Under the pieces are notes generated by a model. That model had not been told where the DNA came from. It saw only the letters and a program-made list of their open reading frames with translations, and made no database searches. Below are positions 1 through 7,605 of a DNA stretch of 26,608 bases, piece by piece (the first letter of the stretch is position 1; each line of letters opens with the position of its first letter). This DNA comes from an uncultured Campylobacter sp. (GTDB lineage Bacteria; Campylobacterota; Campylobacteria; Campylobacterales; Campylobacteraceae): positions 1 through 26,608 of the forward strand of contig NZ_CALIJF010000092.1 of assembly GCF_938018035.1 (NCBI RefSeq). Reading direction: 5' to 3'. The translations under genes and the position numbers were made by a program.

Positions 1-536
1 GGGCGGTGGCCGCTATTAAAGCCGTCTTTGTAGTTTTTGCCGCTGTTCCAATGCCCCTCTTCGGTATCTACCTTAAACATCGCGCAGTTCATATCGTCGA
101 TGATCTTTACGTCGTCGAAAACGAAAAATTCATTCTCCGGCCCGAAATAGCAGGTATCTCCAAGACCCGTGGTTTGCAGAAACTGCTCGGCTTTTTTAGC
201 GATCGAGCGCGGGCATTTTTCATAAAGCTCGTTTTTGTAGATGTCGTAAACGTCGCAGATGACGATGATCGTCACGTCCGCGGTGAACGGATCCAAAAAC
301 GCCGTCCCTACGTCGGGCTTTAGCATCATATCGGATTTATCGATTGGCTGCCACGCCGCTACCGAGCTTGCGTCGAATGGAATTCCATCGGCGAAGTCCT
401 TCGGCAGGCGCTTGTAGTTGTAAGCGACATGGTGCCAGGTGCCTTTTAGATCGGTAAATCTAAAATCCACGAACTCGACCTCGTTTTCATCGCAAAATTT
501 AAAAAATTCCTTCACGTCATTAACAAATTTTCCCAT
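1..536 (-). CDS. glnA: Glutamine synthetase type I, N-terminal part (cut by window edge)
   Basis: Makes glutamine from glutamate, ammonia and ATP in the cytoplasm. The minus strand reads MGKFVNDVKEFFKFCDENEV from an ATG at 536 and stays open to base 1, giving about 178 codons of a protein usually near 475 residues. The N-terminal beta-grasp region is followed by MLKPDVGTAFLDPF, the counterpart of the usual LMPDxxTAxxDPF segment. Next comes FGPENEFFVFDD, carrying the two glutamates of the family's E-x-E metal-binding motif, then WNSGKNYKDGFNSGHR. An AAGGAA ribosome site lies just upstream of the ATG, and a -10 box is at 583-588. The rest of the gene, including the adenylylation-loop region, lies outside the window, so regulation cannot be judged. 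Family assignment is very secure. Confidence 0.96.
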   Translation of the reverse strand, partial: MGKFVNDVKEFFKFCDENEVEFVDFRFTDLKGTWHHVAYNYKRLPKDFADGIPFDASSVAAWQPIDKSDMMLKPDVGTAFLDPFTADVTIIVICDVYDIYKNELYEKCPRSIAKKAEQFLQTTGLGDTCYFGPENEFFVFDDVKIIDDMNCAMFKVDTEEGHWNSGKNYKDGFNSGHR

Positions 537-553
537 ATTTTTTCCTTTTTTCC

Positions 554-567
554 GCCCGTATTCGGGC
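554..567 (-). other. Small hairpin in the glnA 5' leader
   Basis: GCCCG and CGGGC form a 5-bp stem around a 4-base loop, lying between the predicted glnA -10 box (583-588) and its ribosome site. It would sit at the very start of the glnA mRNA. It could stabilise the 5' end or be chance. No T-run follows, so it is not a terminator. Confidence 0.3.
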
Positions 568-582
568 TAAATTTAACGGCGG

Positions 583-588
583 ATTTTA
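583..588 (-). promoter_or_regulatory. Probable -10 box for glnA
   Basis: On the minus strand the sequence reads TGTTAAAATCC. TAAAAT fits the Campylobacter sigma-70 -10 pattern, in which the -35 box is poorly conserved. It lies about 46 bases upstream of the glnA ATG and downstream of the end of the hisJ-like gene, so glnA can be transcribed on its own. Confidence 0.45.
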
Positions 589-695
589 ACATTATTTAGT
601 TGAAATTCGACTTTATCTGCGCCGTTTTGCGCGCCGCGATTTTTAAAATTTCTTGCCGCCGTGCCTTTTTAAATTTAAAAGCGGCTGCCGTAAAT

Positions 696-1484
696 TTACG
701 CCAGATTTACGAACTGCCGCTCGCGGTTTTTGAAAACGGCGATCTTATCGTAGCCGAACTCGCGCGCTTTGGCGTAAATTTTATCGTAGTTTAGCGCTAC
801 TTGAGCTACCGAGTGCGCGTCCGAGCTAAGCGTGATCGGCACGTCCGCATCCGCAAGCACCTCCAAAAGCGCGTCGCTTGGATAAATTTCATTTGCGGGC
901 TTGCGAAGTCCCGCGGAGTTTAGCTCCACGACGATGCCGCTTTTTTTGATCGCATTTATCGCGCCGCCTGCTAAAACTCTGATATCTTTTTTCGGAGTAA
1001 ATTTAAAAATTTTAATCAGATCCATATGCCCTAAAATGTCGAATTTTCCGCTTTTGCACAGCGCGCAGATCAGCGCAAAGTATTCGCGATAAACGTCGTC
1101 TATTTCGCGCCCGCTCCACTGATCTAAAAATTCCTCGTTATCAAAGCCCCAGTTGTTTAAAAAATGCACCGAGCCGATGAGATAATCGACCTCGCGCGCG
1201 AAAATCCGCTCATCCATTAGCTCTTTTTTCGTCATAAAATCGACCTCATATCCCAGCCGCACGTCGATCCGCCCGCTAAACTCATCTCGCAGATCCCTAA
1301 TCATCCGCTCGTAAAGCTCCATCTGCTCGAAACTCATTCGGTATTTTTGATCGAAGTTCATCGGCGCGTGATCCGCAAAGCCGAAAATTTCTATGCCTCG
1401 TGCGATCGCCGCTTCCAAATACTGCCGCGGCTCGCCGTTAGCGTGGTTACAAAGATAGGTGTGGTTGTGCAGATCGGCTCGCAT
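696..1484 (-). CDS. hisJ: HisJ-family histidinol-phosphatase (PHP domain)
   Basis: A PHP-superfamily metallophosphoesterase matching the HisJ/HisK type, which dephosphorylates histidinol phosphate in histidine biosynthesis. Visible family motifs are DLHNHT near the N-terminus (metal-binding H-x-H), FADHAPM, GYEVDF, GSVHFLNNWGFD, DILGHMDLIKIF and, near the end, SSDAH. The length of 262 residues is normal. I place the start at the ATG at 1484 (MRADLHNHT). A TTG three bases upstream is also in frame, but the AAGGAG at 1491-1496 sits 6 bases from the ATG and only 3 from the TTG. No other his gene is nearby. Campylobacters usually carry a HAD-type histidinol phosphatase in HisB, so this enzyme may be redundant or act on another phosphate ester. 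The fold is certain; the substrate is inferred. Confidence 0.85.
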   Translation of the reverse strand: MRADLHNHTYLCNHANGEPRQYLEAAIARGIEIFGFADHAPMNFDQKYRMSFEQMELYERMIRDLRDEFSGRIDVRLGYEVDFMTKKELMDERIFAREVDYLIGSVHFLNNWGFDNEEFLDQWSGREIDDVYREYFALICALCKSGKFDILGHMDLIKIFKFTPKKDIRVLAGGAINAIKKSGIVVELNSAGLRKPANEIYPSDALLEVLADADVPITLSSDAHSVAQVALNYDKIYAKAREFGYDKIAVFKNRERQFVNLA

Positions 1485-1521
1485 CAACTGCTCCTTAAAT
1501 AAAATTTTGGCTAAATTGTAG

Positions 1522-1527
1522 TAAAAT
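1522..1527 (+). promoter_or_regulatory. Probable -10 box for the U32-purE transcript
   Basis: TAAAAT within TTGTAGTAAAATCGCGC, 28 bases upstream of the U32 reading frame, in the short gap between two divergent genes. The opposite-strand gene (hisJ-like) must have its promoter in the same 60 bases. Confidence 0.45.
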
Positions 1528-1549
1528 CGCGCTTAAAAAATCACTAGGA

Positions 1550-2818
1550 ATGTATTTGAAAAAACCCGAACTCTTAGCTCCTGCTGGGAATTTAACGAAA
1601 CTAAAAATCGCCCTGGCTTACGGCGCGGACGCCGTGTATGCGAGTACCGGCTCATTTTCGCTGCGCCAACGAAGCGCGAAGGAATTTAGCAAGGAGAGCT
1701 TCGCGCAGGGCGTCGCGTACGCGCACGAGCGCGGCAAGAAGCTCTACGCGACCGTAAACGGCTTTGCGACCAACGGCCAGCTTGAAAATATCAAAAGGCA
1801 TTTGGAATTTCTTCGCGACCTGCGCGTAGATGGAATTTTAATCGCGACTTTGGGCGTCGCGAACCTCGCGCGAGCCGTAGCTCTCGAAATTCCGATTCAC
1901 GTCTCTACCCAAGCTAACGTGCTAAATTATCTGGATGCGCAGGTTTGGGTGGATCTAGGTGCCGTCCGCATCGTCGCGGCGCGCGAAATGACGCTCAAAG
2001 ACGCCGTGGAGATTAAAGAAAAAATTCCGAACCTCGAGATTGAAATTTTCGTGCACGGCTCGATGTGTTTCGCATACAGCGGGCGCTGTCTCGTAAGTGC
2101 GGTGCAAAGCGGGCGCTTTAGCAACCGCGGAAGCTGCGCGAACGACTGCAGATTTAACTATGAGCTTTATGCGAAAAATCCCGAAACCAGCGCGCTTTTC
2201 CGCTTGCAAGAGCGCGAGGGGGAGGGCACTTTCGTAATGAATGCGAAGGATCTTAGCCTCATTTCGCACGTGCAAAAGATCATGCAAACGGGCGCGATCG
2301 ACAGCTTCAAAATCGAAGGGCGCACCAAGAGCGAATACTACGTCGCGTGCGCCACGAATGCCTACCGCGCGGCGATCGACGATGCTGCGAGCGATAAATT
2401 TGAGGCCGGTGTTTACGAGCGCGAGATCGCGACGCTTAAAAACCGCGGCTTTAGCGACGGATATTTGATAAAGCGCCCGTACGAGCGCGAGGATACGCAA
2501 AATTTAGACCGCAGCATCGAGCTTGGCACGCATCAGGTCTGCGCGATCTCGCAGGATGGCGAGTTTATAAGCGTCAAAGATAAAATTTTGCCAGGCGTTT
2601 CGTATGAAATTTTTGCTCCGCGCGGCTTTGAAATTTGCCCTTGCAATAATGAGATCGGTGAAATTTACGAGCTTAGCGGCAAGCCGTATTTAAAATTTAA
2701 GAGGCTGCAAAGTCGCAGCGGTAAGGAATTTAGCGAGATTCACAGCGGCAATCTAAATGAGATTAAGCTGCCTGCGAAGCTCGCGGAGTTTTGCTTTTTA
2801 AGAAAGGAGATAGAATGA
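1550..2818 (+). CDS. Peptidase U32 family protein, TrhP-like tRNA hydroxylation enzyme
   Basis: Belongs to the 'peptidase U32' family. Characterised bacterial members TrhP (YegQ) and RlhA hydroxylate RNA (TrhP makes 5-hydroxyuridine at tRNA position 34), so RNA modification is more likely than proteolysis. The N-terminus KKPELLAPAG is the usual family start. The signature EIFVHGSMCFAYSGRC lies at about residues 165-180, followed by GSCANDCR; C173, C180, C196 and C200 are good iron-sulfur ligand candidates. The 422 residues include the C-terminal U32 beta domain. The start is uncertain: the ATG at 1550 directly abuts an AGGA (1546-1549), whereas the TTG at 1556 has proper spacing and would give MKKPELLAPAG. 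Its stop overlaps the purE start (ATGA), implying coupling. Family certain; TrhP versus RlhA-type function inferred. Confidence 0.88.
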   Translation: MYLKKPELLAPAGNLTKLKIALAYGADAVYASTGSFSLRQRSAKEFSKESFAQGVAYAHERGKKLYATVNGFATNGQLENIKRHLEFLRDLRVDGILIATLGVANLARAVALEIPIHVSTQANVLNYLDAQVWVDLGAVRIVAAREMTLKDAVEIKEKIPNLEIEIFVHGSMCFAYSGRCLVSAVQSGRFSNRGSCANDCRFNYELYAKNPETSALFRLQEREGEGTFVMNAKDLSLISHVQKIMQTGAIDSFKIEGRTKSEYYVACATNAYRAAIDDAASDKFEAGVYEREIATLKNRGFSDGYLIKRPYEREDTQNLDRSIELGTHQVCAISQDGEFISVKDKILPGVSYEIFAPRGFEICPCNNEIGEIYELSGKPYLKFKRLQSRSGKEFSEIHSGNLNEIKLPAKLAEFCFLRKEIE

Positions 2819-3315
2819 AATTTGTTTCTATAATAATGGGCTCAAAGAGCGATTACGAGGTCGTTTACGAGGCGGCTAAAATTTTAAACGAATTCGGCGT
2901 AGCGTACGAGATGATCGTATCTTCGGCGCACCGAAGCCCCGCCCGCACGGCAAAATACGTCGCGGACGCTGAGAAAAAGGGCGCGCAGGTTTTCATCTGC
3001 GCGGCGGGCATGGCGGCGCATCTTGCTGGGGCGGTCGCTGCGAATACGACCAAGCCGGTGCTAGGCGTCCCGCTCGGCGGCAGCGCGCTTAGCGGCGTAG
3101 ATGCGCTGTATTCGACCGTGCAGATGCCTGCGGGCATCCCCGTCGCGACGCTTGCGATCGGCAAGGCGGGCGCGAAAAACGCGGCGTATCTGGCGTTGCA
3201 AATTTTAGCTTTAAGCGACGAGGTGCTAAGCTCGAAGCTAAAGGCGGATCGCGCGGCAAAAGCGGAGGCGCTGAAAAAGGACTCCGAGCAGATCGAAGTG
3301 CTGCTTGAGGGCTAA
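2815..3315 (+). CDS. purE: N5-carboxyaminoimidazole ribonucleotide mutase
   Basis: Moves the carboxyl group of N5-CAIR to carbon 4 in de novo purine synthesis. The product is 166 residues, normal for class I PurE. Seen motifs are MGSKSDY at the N-terminal nucleotide site, SSAHRSP (residues 36-42, with H39 equivalent to the catalytic histidine), GVPLGGSALSGVDALYS and the closing MPAGIPVATLAIGKAGAKNAA region, described here in two parts: MPAGIPVATLAIG then KAGAKNAA. The chosen ATG at 2815 overlaps the preceding TGA as ATGA and has AAGGAG upstream; an in-frame ATG at 2791 lies inside the U32 gene and lacks such a site. purK is not in the window. Confidence 0.97.
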   Translation: MKFVSIIMGSKSDYEVVYEAAKILNEFGVAYEMIVSSAHRSPARTAKYVADAEKKGAQVFICAAGMAAHLAGAVAANTTKPVLGVPLGGSALSGVDALYSTVQMPAGIPVATLAIGKAGAKNAAYLALQILALSDEVLSSKLKADRAAKAEALKKDSEQIEVLLEG

Positions 3316-3318
3316 ACT

Positions 3319-3819
3319 TTGAAAATTTTAAAATTGCGCGAAGGCTTTGAAATTTGCGGCTTAAAGGCTCGCACGAATAACGCAGATGAGGTGAGCGGGC
3401 GAGGGATGATCGCAAATTTGTGGGGCGAGTTTTTAAAATTTAACGCTAGCAGAAGCAGCGCCACGAAAAACGAAATTTACGCCGCATATTACGACTACGA
3501 AAACGGCGCGCATGGCGAATACTCCGTGCTAATAGGAACTTGCTCGAAGGAAGGGCACCATAAAGAAAGCCACGACGAAGCTTGCGAATCCGCAAATTAG
3601 TGCTGCAAAAATGAGCGCGATGAAACCGGCGAAAAATTACATATCGAAGCGGGCGATTACGCGGTTTTTGATTTTGCGAACAAGCCTACGAGAGCTGGCG
3701 AATACTGGACCGGAATTTGGAAATTTTTTGAAAGCTCGAAGCTGCAAAGAGCCTTTAAAACGGACTTTGAAAAGCACTCGGAAGATAAAATTTAAATTTA
3801 CATATCGATAAAAGGATAA
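3319..3819 (+). pseudogene. Effector-binding (GyrI/YdeE-like) domain gene with two in-frame stop codons
   Basis: One reading frame from a TTG at 3319 (GAGG at 3307-3310, 3 bases after purE) codes for a small-molecule-binding domain of the GyrI/AraC effector-binding type, but it contains TAG at 3598-3600 and TAA at 3793-3795. The first part reads KILKLREGFEICGLKARTNN...NLWGEFLKF...IYAAYYDYENG. After the TAG the same frame continues as IEAGDYAVFDFANKP...EYWTGIWKFFE...AFKTDF. After the TAA it reads IYISIKG and then the natural TAA at 3817-3819. The family typically ends in E-I-Y-I, so the TAA replaces one residue, possibly a GAA codon changed by one base. No frameshift is needed. The intact product would be about 166 residues. 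A 93-residue N-terminal piece could still be made. TAG ends normal genes in this window, so recoding is unlikely. Confidence 0.8.
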
Positions 3820-3821
3820 AA

Positions 3822-4820
3822 ATGACGTTTTCACAGATTATTTTGACGCTTCAAAACTACTGGCACGAGCAGGGTTGCTTGCTCGTTCAGCCCTACGATA
3901 TGCCTGCGGGCGCAGGCACCTATCATCAGGCTACCTTTTTGCGTAGCCTAGGAAGCAAACCTTGGCGCGCGGCATACGTAGCACCCTCGCGTCGCCCCAC
4001 AGACGGACGCTACGGCGAAAACCCAAACCGCTTGGGCGCGTATTATCAGTTTCAGGTGATCTTAAAACCGAGCCCGGATAATATTCAAGAGCTCTATCTA
4101 AAAAGCTTAGAGAAGCTGGGGCTAGATCTTAAAAGCCACGATATCCGCTTCGTAGAAGACAACTGGGAGAGCCCGACGCTAGGGGCTTGGGGGCTTGGCT
4201 GGGAGGTTTGGCTAGACGGCATGGAGGTGACGCAGTTTACCTATTTTCAGCAGGTGGGAGGCATCACGTGCGAGCTAATTAGCGGCGAGATCACCTACGG
4301 GCTTGAGCGCTTGGCGATGTATCTGCAAAACAAAGACGACGTTTACGACATCGTCTGGGACGACAAGGCGGGGCTAGTAACCTATGGCGATGTGCATAAA
4401 AGAGGCGAGTTTGAGTTTAGCAAATACAACTTCGAGCTTGCGGACACCGCGATGCTTTTTAATCAATTTGAAAACTGCTTTTGCGAGTGCAAAAGTATCC
4501 TAAAGCACGGCCTGGCGCTTCCTGCGTATGATTACTGCATGCTCGCGGCGCACACGTTCAATGTCCTTGACGCGCGCGGAGCGATCTCGGTCACGCAGAG
4601 GCAGGATTATATTTTAAAGATCCGCGATCTTGCCAAAAACTGCGCGCTTTGCTATGCAGATCCGCAAAAATACGTCGCCGAGCTGGATGCCGCGACGTGC
4701 AGCGATAAAAAAAGCGGCAAAGAGGGCGGCGCGGCAAACGCAAACTCCGCAGGCGCAAATTTAAAAAACGCTTGCGGCAAGCAAAATTCCGCAGACAAAG
4801 CGGATGAAAGCGCAAAGTAG
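3822..4820 (+). CDS. glyQ: Glycyl-tRNA synthetase alpha subunit, with extra C-terminal tail
   Basis: Catalytic subunit of the alpha2-beta2 glycyl-tRNA synthetase. Family landmarks are present: FSQIILTLQNYWHEQGC at the N-terminus, QPYDMPAGAGTYHQATFLR, RRPTDGRYGENPNRLGAYYQ, and the class II motif region WEVWLDGMEVTQFTYFQQ. The core ends near residue 290. The usual protein has about 290 residues, whereas this one has 332: residues 291-332 are a hydrophilic tail rich in Ala, Asn, Lys, Gly and Ser. AAAGGAT lies about 5 bases upstream of the ATG. The partner beta subunit (glyS) is not in the window, as I recall for C. jejuni. The stop is followed 5 bases later by the Nif3-family start. Confidence 0.97.
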   Translation: MTFSQIILTLQNYWHEQGCLLVQPYDMPAGAGTYHQATFLRSLGSKPWRAAYVAPSRRPTDGRYGENPNRLGAYYQFQVILKPSPDNIQELYLKSLEKLGLDLKSHDIRFVEDNWESPTLGAWGLGWEVWLDGMEVTQFTYFQQVGGITCELISGEITYGLERLAMYLQNKDDVYDIVWDDKAGLVTYGDVHKRGEFEFSKYNFELADTAMLFNQFENCFCECKSILKHGLALPAYDYCMLAAHTFNVLDARGAISVTQRQDYILKIRDLAKNCALCYADPQKYVAELDAATCSDKKSGKEGGAANANSAGANLKNACGKQNSADKADESAK

Positions 4821-4825
4821 GATTT

Positions 4826-5548
4826 ATGAAAACGGGCGAAATTTATGAAATTTTAAACGCTGCTGCGCCCTTTTGCGACGCGGAGGCGTGGGATAATAGC
4901 AGGCTTTTGCTCGGAAACTTGGATGATGAAATTTCAAAAATCTATCTAAGCCTAGACGTTACTAGCGAGCTGGTGCGCGAGGCGGAGGCGGGCTCGCTTT
5001 TCGTGGTGCACCACCCGCTGATTTTCAGTCCGCTAAAATCGCTTGATCCGCGGCTATATCCCGCAAATTTGATCTATGAGATGATCCGCAAAAATATCTC
5101 TCTCATCGCGATGCATACGAATTTTGACAAGCACGTTTTAAACGGGTTCGTAGCGCGCGAAATTTTAAAATTTGAAATTACGGATGAGCGGGAATTTTTG
5201 GTTTTCATGCGCGCGGATTTGAGCTTTGAGGCTCTGTGCGCGGATATAAAACGCAAGCTTGGCATCGAGCATCTGCGCGCGGTAAAGACGAAAAATTTCA
5301 TCCGAAATATCGCGCTTTGTACCGGTAGCGGAAGCGAACTGAATCAAAACTTGGGCGTGGATTGCTTCATCACGGGCGATATAAAATATCACACGGCGCT
5401 TCAAAATTTAGAAAACGGCGTGAGTTTGATCGACATAAATCATTTTGAAAGTGAGCGCTATTTTGGGCGCGCGCTCGCACCTTTCTTGCAAAAAAGCGAA
5501 ATTGAAGTTATAATAAGCGAGCAAAAAAATCCATTTACGTATTATTAA
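4826..5548 (+). CDS. Nif3-like dinuclear metal center protein (YbgI/YqfO family)
   Basis: A widespread conserved protein that forms a toroidal hexamer with a two-metal site; its physiological role is unsettled, and annotation as 'GTP cyclohydrolase I type 2' is weakly based. All metal ligands of the family can be placed: VVHHPLIF (H62, H63), MHTNFDKH (H97 and D101), and INHFESER (H206, E210). DCFITGDIKYH, another family landmark, is at about 179-189. The 240 residues match the short YbgI form without the inserted PII-like domain of YqfO. It lies between glyQ and flgZ, 5 and 9 bases from each, in what appears to be one operon. Confidence 0.92.
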   Translation: MKTGEIYEILNAAAPFCDAEAWDNSRLLLGNLDDEISKIYLSLDVTSELVREAEAGSLFVVHHPLIFSPLKSLDPRLYPANLIYEMIRKNISLIAMHTNFDKHVLNGFVAREILKFEITDEREFLVFMRADLSFEALCADIKRKLGIEHLRAVKTKNFIRNIALCTGSGSELNQNLGVDCFITGDIKYHTALQNLENGVSLIDINHFESERYFGRALAPFLQKSEIEVIISEQKNPFTYY

Positions 5549-5557
5549 AGGAAAAAG

Positions 5558-6265
5558 ATGAACAAATATTTAAGCCAATTGGTAGAGCTTTGCGAATTCG
5601 ATAAGCAGCTGGACGGATTTAAGCCTAAAATCGAGGCCGCGCAGGAGAAACTAAGCAAAAAAAGCGGCGAAATTTCAGGCGCAAAAGAGCAGATCGAAAC
5701 TCTAAATGCGGAGATCGCCGAGCTAAAATCTCAAATTTTACAAGCAAACGCGCAGCTTAGCGCCTTTTCGTCCAAGCTAAAAAGCACGGGCAAAAAAAGC
5801 GGCGCGGCAAAAACCGAAAAAGAGATCAAGGCCCTTAGCGTCGAAGAGGACATCGCAAAAGAGCAGCTCGAAGCCACAAACGAGGAGATCGAAAGGCTAG
5901 AAAAGATCGTAGCCGCAAAGGAAGCGCTTGTAAAGGAGCAGAGCGAAAAGCAAGAGGCGTTTGAAGCCGAGCTAAAAAGCTTGCAGGAGCAGGTAAGCGC
6001 CGAGATGGGCGAGGTTGAGGTCGCTCGCGGCGCGATCTACGCCAAGCGCGATAAGTTAATGCAGGCGATGAACCCCAAAACCGTCTCATTCTACGAAAAG
6101 ATCCGCAAATGGGCGGGCAATACGGCGGTCTCGCCGGTGCGCAAACAGGCCTGCTACGGCTGCTTTATGCGCATAAGCGACAAGACCTATTCCGCGGTCA
6201 TCAAAAGCGACGACATCGTAACCTGCCCGTATTGCGGCAGAATTTTATATAAAGAAGCCGAGTGA
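5558..6265 (+). CDS. flgZ: FlgZ-like coiled-coil zinc-ribbon protein (HP0958/CT398 family)
   Basis: Strongly resembles Helicobacter HP0958 (FlgZ), which interacts with the flagellar sigma factor RpoN and with flagellin mRNA and is needed for motility. The start MNKYLSQLVELCEFDKQLDG resembles the HP0958 N-terminus as I recall it. Residues about 20-165 are a long charged heptad-rich coiled coil. The C-terminus has FYEKIRKWAGNTAV, then two Cys pairs, C199-x2-C202 and C223-x2-C226 (CPYCGRILY), forming a zinc ribbon. Length is 235 residues. AAAGG precedes the ATG. The terminal TGA overlaps the GTG of waaA. The RpoN link in this organism is inferred from the homologue. Confidence 0.88.
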   Translation: MNKYLSQLVELCEFDKQLDGFKPKIEAAQEKLSKKSGEISGAKEQIETLNAEIAELKSQILQANAQLSAFSSKLKSTGKKSGAAKTEKEIKALSVEEDIAKEQLEATNEEIERLEKIVAAKEALVKEQSEKQEAFEAELKSLQEQVSAEMGEVEVARGAIYAKRDKLMQAMNPKTVSFYEKIRKWAGNTAVSPVRKQACYGCFMRISDKTYSAVIKSDDIVTCPYCGRILYKEAE

Positions 6266-7605
6266 TCTACACCGCCTTGGCGTTTTTGGCGTGGCTTGCA
6301 GCTGCGCCTTTTATTTTTATCCTAAGCTTTAAAAAAAAATACCGCACGAGCCTGAAGGCGCGATTTTTTCTATACAAAAACCCTAAATTTAGCCCCGCTG
6401 CGGTGCACTTTCACGCTTGCAGCCTGGGCGAGGTAAACGCTCTTGCGCCGCTAATTTCTAAATTTGAGAGCGTCGCGCTTAGCACTACCACGCAGACGGG
6501 CTTCGGTGCGGCGCGTGCGCTCACGCCGAACTCTCGCTACCTGCCGTTTGAAAACTGGCTTCCGTTTTGGCTTACGGGCAGCCGCGTGCTGGTGATTTTC
6601 GAAGCGGAGCTGTGGCTAAATTTGATCCGCACTGCCAAGGCGCGCGGAAGCTACGTGATCCTGCTAAACGCGCGCATTAGCGACCGCTCGTACGCGAGCT
6701 ATCTGCGCTTTAAGTTTTACTATCGCAAAGCGTTTGAAAATATCGATCTGGTGCTTGCGCAAAGCGAGCTTGATGCGGCGCGGCTGCGGGAGCTCGGCGC
6801 AAAAAATATAAAGGTCGCGGGCAACGTGAAAAGCGCGAATATCGCCGTTGCGACGAAGGACTATTCCGCCGCGTCCGCAAATAGCTTCGTGCTTACGATC
6901 TCAAACACTCACGAGGGCGAAGAGGAGCTCATTTTGTCGAATTTAAATGATTTTATAAAATTTCGCAGTTCGCAAAATATGCCCGAAAAATACCAGCGCG
7001 CAGCGAGTATCCGCAGCGAGACGGACTTGGCTGCGGCCGAGCTTCACAGCGAGACGGGCTCGACTGAAGCACTAAATTTAAACGCAACTTCTTTGGATGC
7101 GGCGACTTCAAGCGACGCTTCGTCCGCTATGCCGAATACGGCGCCTGCGATTGCCGCGCCGCAAAAGCTAAAAATCATCCTGGCGCCGAGGCATCCTGAG
7201 CGCTTCGAAAAGGTATGTGAAATTTGCAAGGCTTGGGCGCGCGAGCACGGGCTTAGCTTCGAGCGATTTAGCGAGGGCGCTGGACTTCGGAGCGATTTTA
7301 TCTTGCTTGATGCCTTCGGCGAGCTAGCGAACTTTTATAAAATTTCAAACGCCGTGATCTTGGGCGGCAGTTTTTTGCGCAATATCGGCGGACATAGTCC
7401 GATCGAGGCGGCGAGCTTCGGCGTGCCGATCATCAGCGGGCGATTTTTTAATAATCAAAAGGCGCTGTACGGGCTCGTACAAAATATCGCTCTGTGCGAG
7501 GCGAACGAAATTTCAAGCGCTTTAAAAGGGCCGCTAAAGGGGACACGGATAGATAAAATTTGCGATCTGCAAGAGATAGAAAATTTAATCAAGGAAAGAA
7601 TTTAA
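6262..7605 (+). CDS. waaA: Kdo transferase (lipid A 3-deoxy-D-manno-octulosonic acid transferase), with linker insertion
   Basis: Adds Kdo to lipid A at the inner membrane, the first step of lipooligosaccharide core assembly. An N-terminal hydrophobic anchor (residues 3-22) precedes the GT-B fold. Visible motifs are HACSLGEVNA (around residue 51, holding the conserved glutamate), VIFEAELWLNLI, APRHPERF (308-315) and GGSFLRNIGGHSP plus IEAASFGVPI in the C-terminal donor domain. The length of 447 residues exceeds what I expect for a Campylobacter WaaA. The excess is an Ala/Ser/Thr-rich low-complexity stretch at about residues 235-301, between the two Rossmann domains. The start is a GTG overlapping the flgZ stop (GTGA), with no strong ribosome site, suggesting coupled translation. 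The stop overlaps the next ATG by one base. Confidence 0.93.
   Translation: MIYTALAFLAWLAAAPFIFILSFKKKYRTSLKARFFLYKNPKFSPAAVHFHACSLGEVNALAPLISKFESVALSTTTQTGFGAARALTPNSRYLPFENWLPFWLTGSRVLVIFEAELWLNLIRTAKARGSYVILLNARISDRSYASYLRFKFYYRKAFENIDLVLAQSELDAARLRELGAKNIKVAGNVKSANIAVATKDYSAASANSFVLTISNTHEGEEELILSNLNDFIKFRSSQNMPEKYQRAASIRSETDLAAAELHSETGSTEALNLNATSLDAATSSDASSAMPNTAPAIAAPQKLKIILAPRHPERFEKVCEICKAWAREHGLSFERFSEGAGLRSDFILLDAFGELANFYKISNAVILGGSFLRNIGGHSPIEAASFGVPIISGRFFNNQKALYGLVQNIALCEANEISSALKGPLKGTRIDKICDLQEIENLIKERI

Noticed and set aside
600..794. Short plus-strand frame between glnA and the hisJ-like gene
   Set aside because: It runs into the 3' end of the hisJ-like gene on the other strand and has no ribosome site or recognisable protein.
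1955..2500. Open frame of 181 codons on the minus strand inside the U32 gene
   Set aside because: Fully antisense to a gene with clear family motifs; no ribosome site or domain.
3598..3600. Stop-codon recoding (TAG read as an amino acid)
   Set aside because: TAG is used as the normal end of glyQ and of the dehydratase-like gene, no recoding element is visible, and a TAA stop follows in the same gene.
3319..3819. Two separate small genes or a frameshift in the region between purE and glyQ
   Set aside because: The pieces before and after each stop are in the same frame, so neither a frameshift nor two independent genes is needed. The second piece has no start codon or ribosome site.
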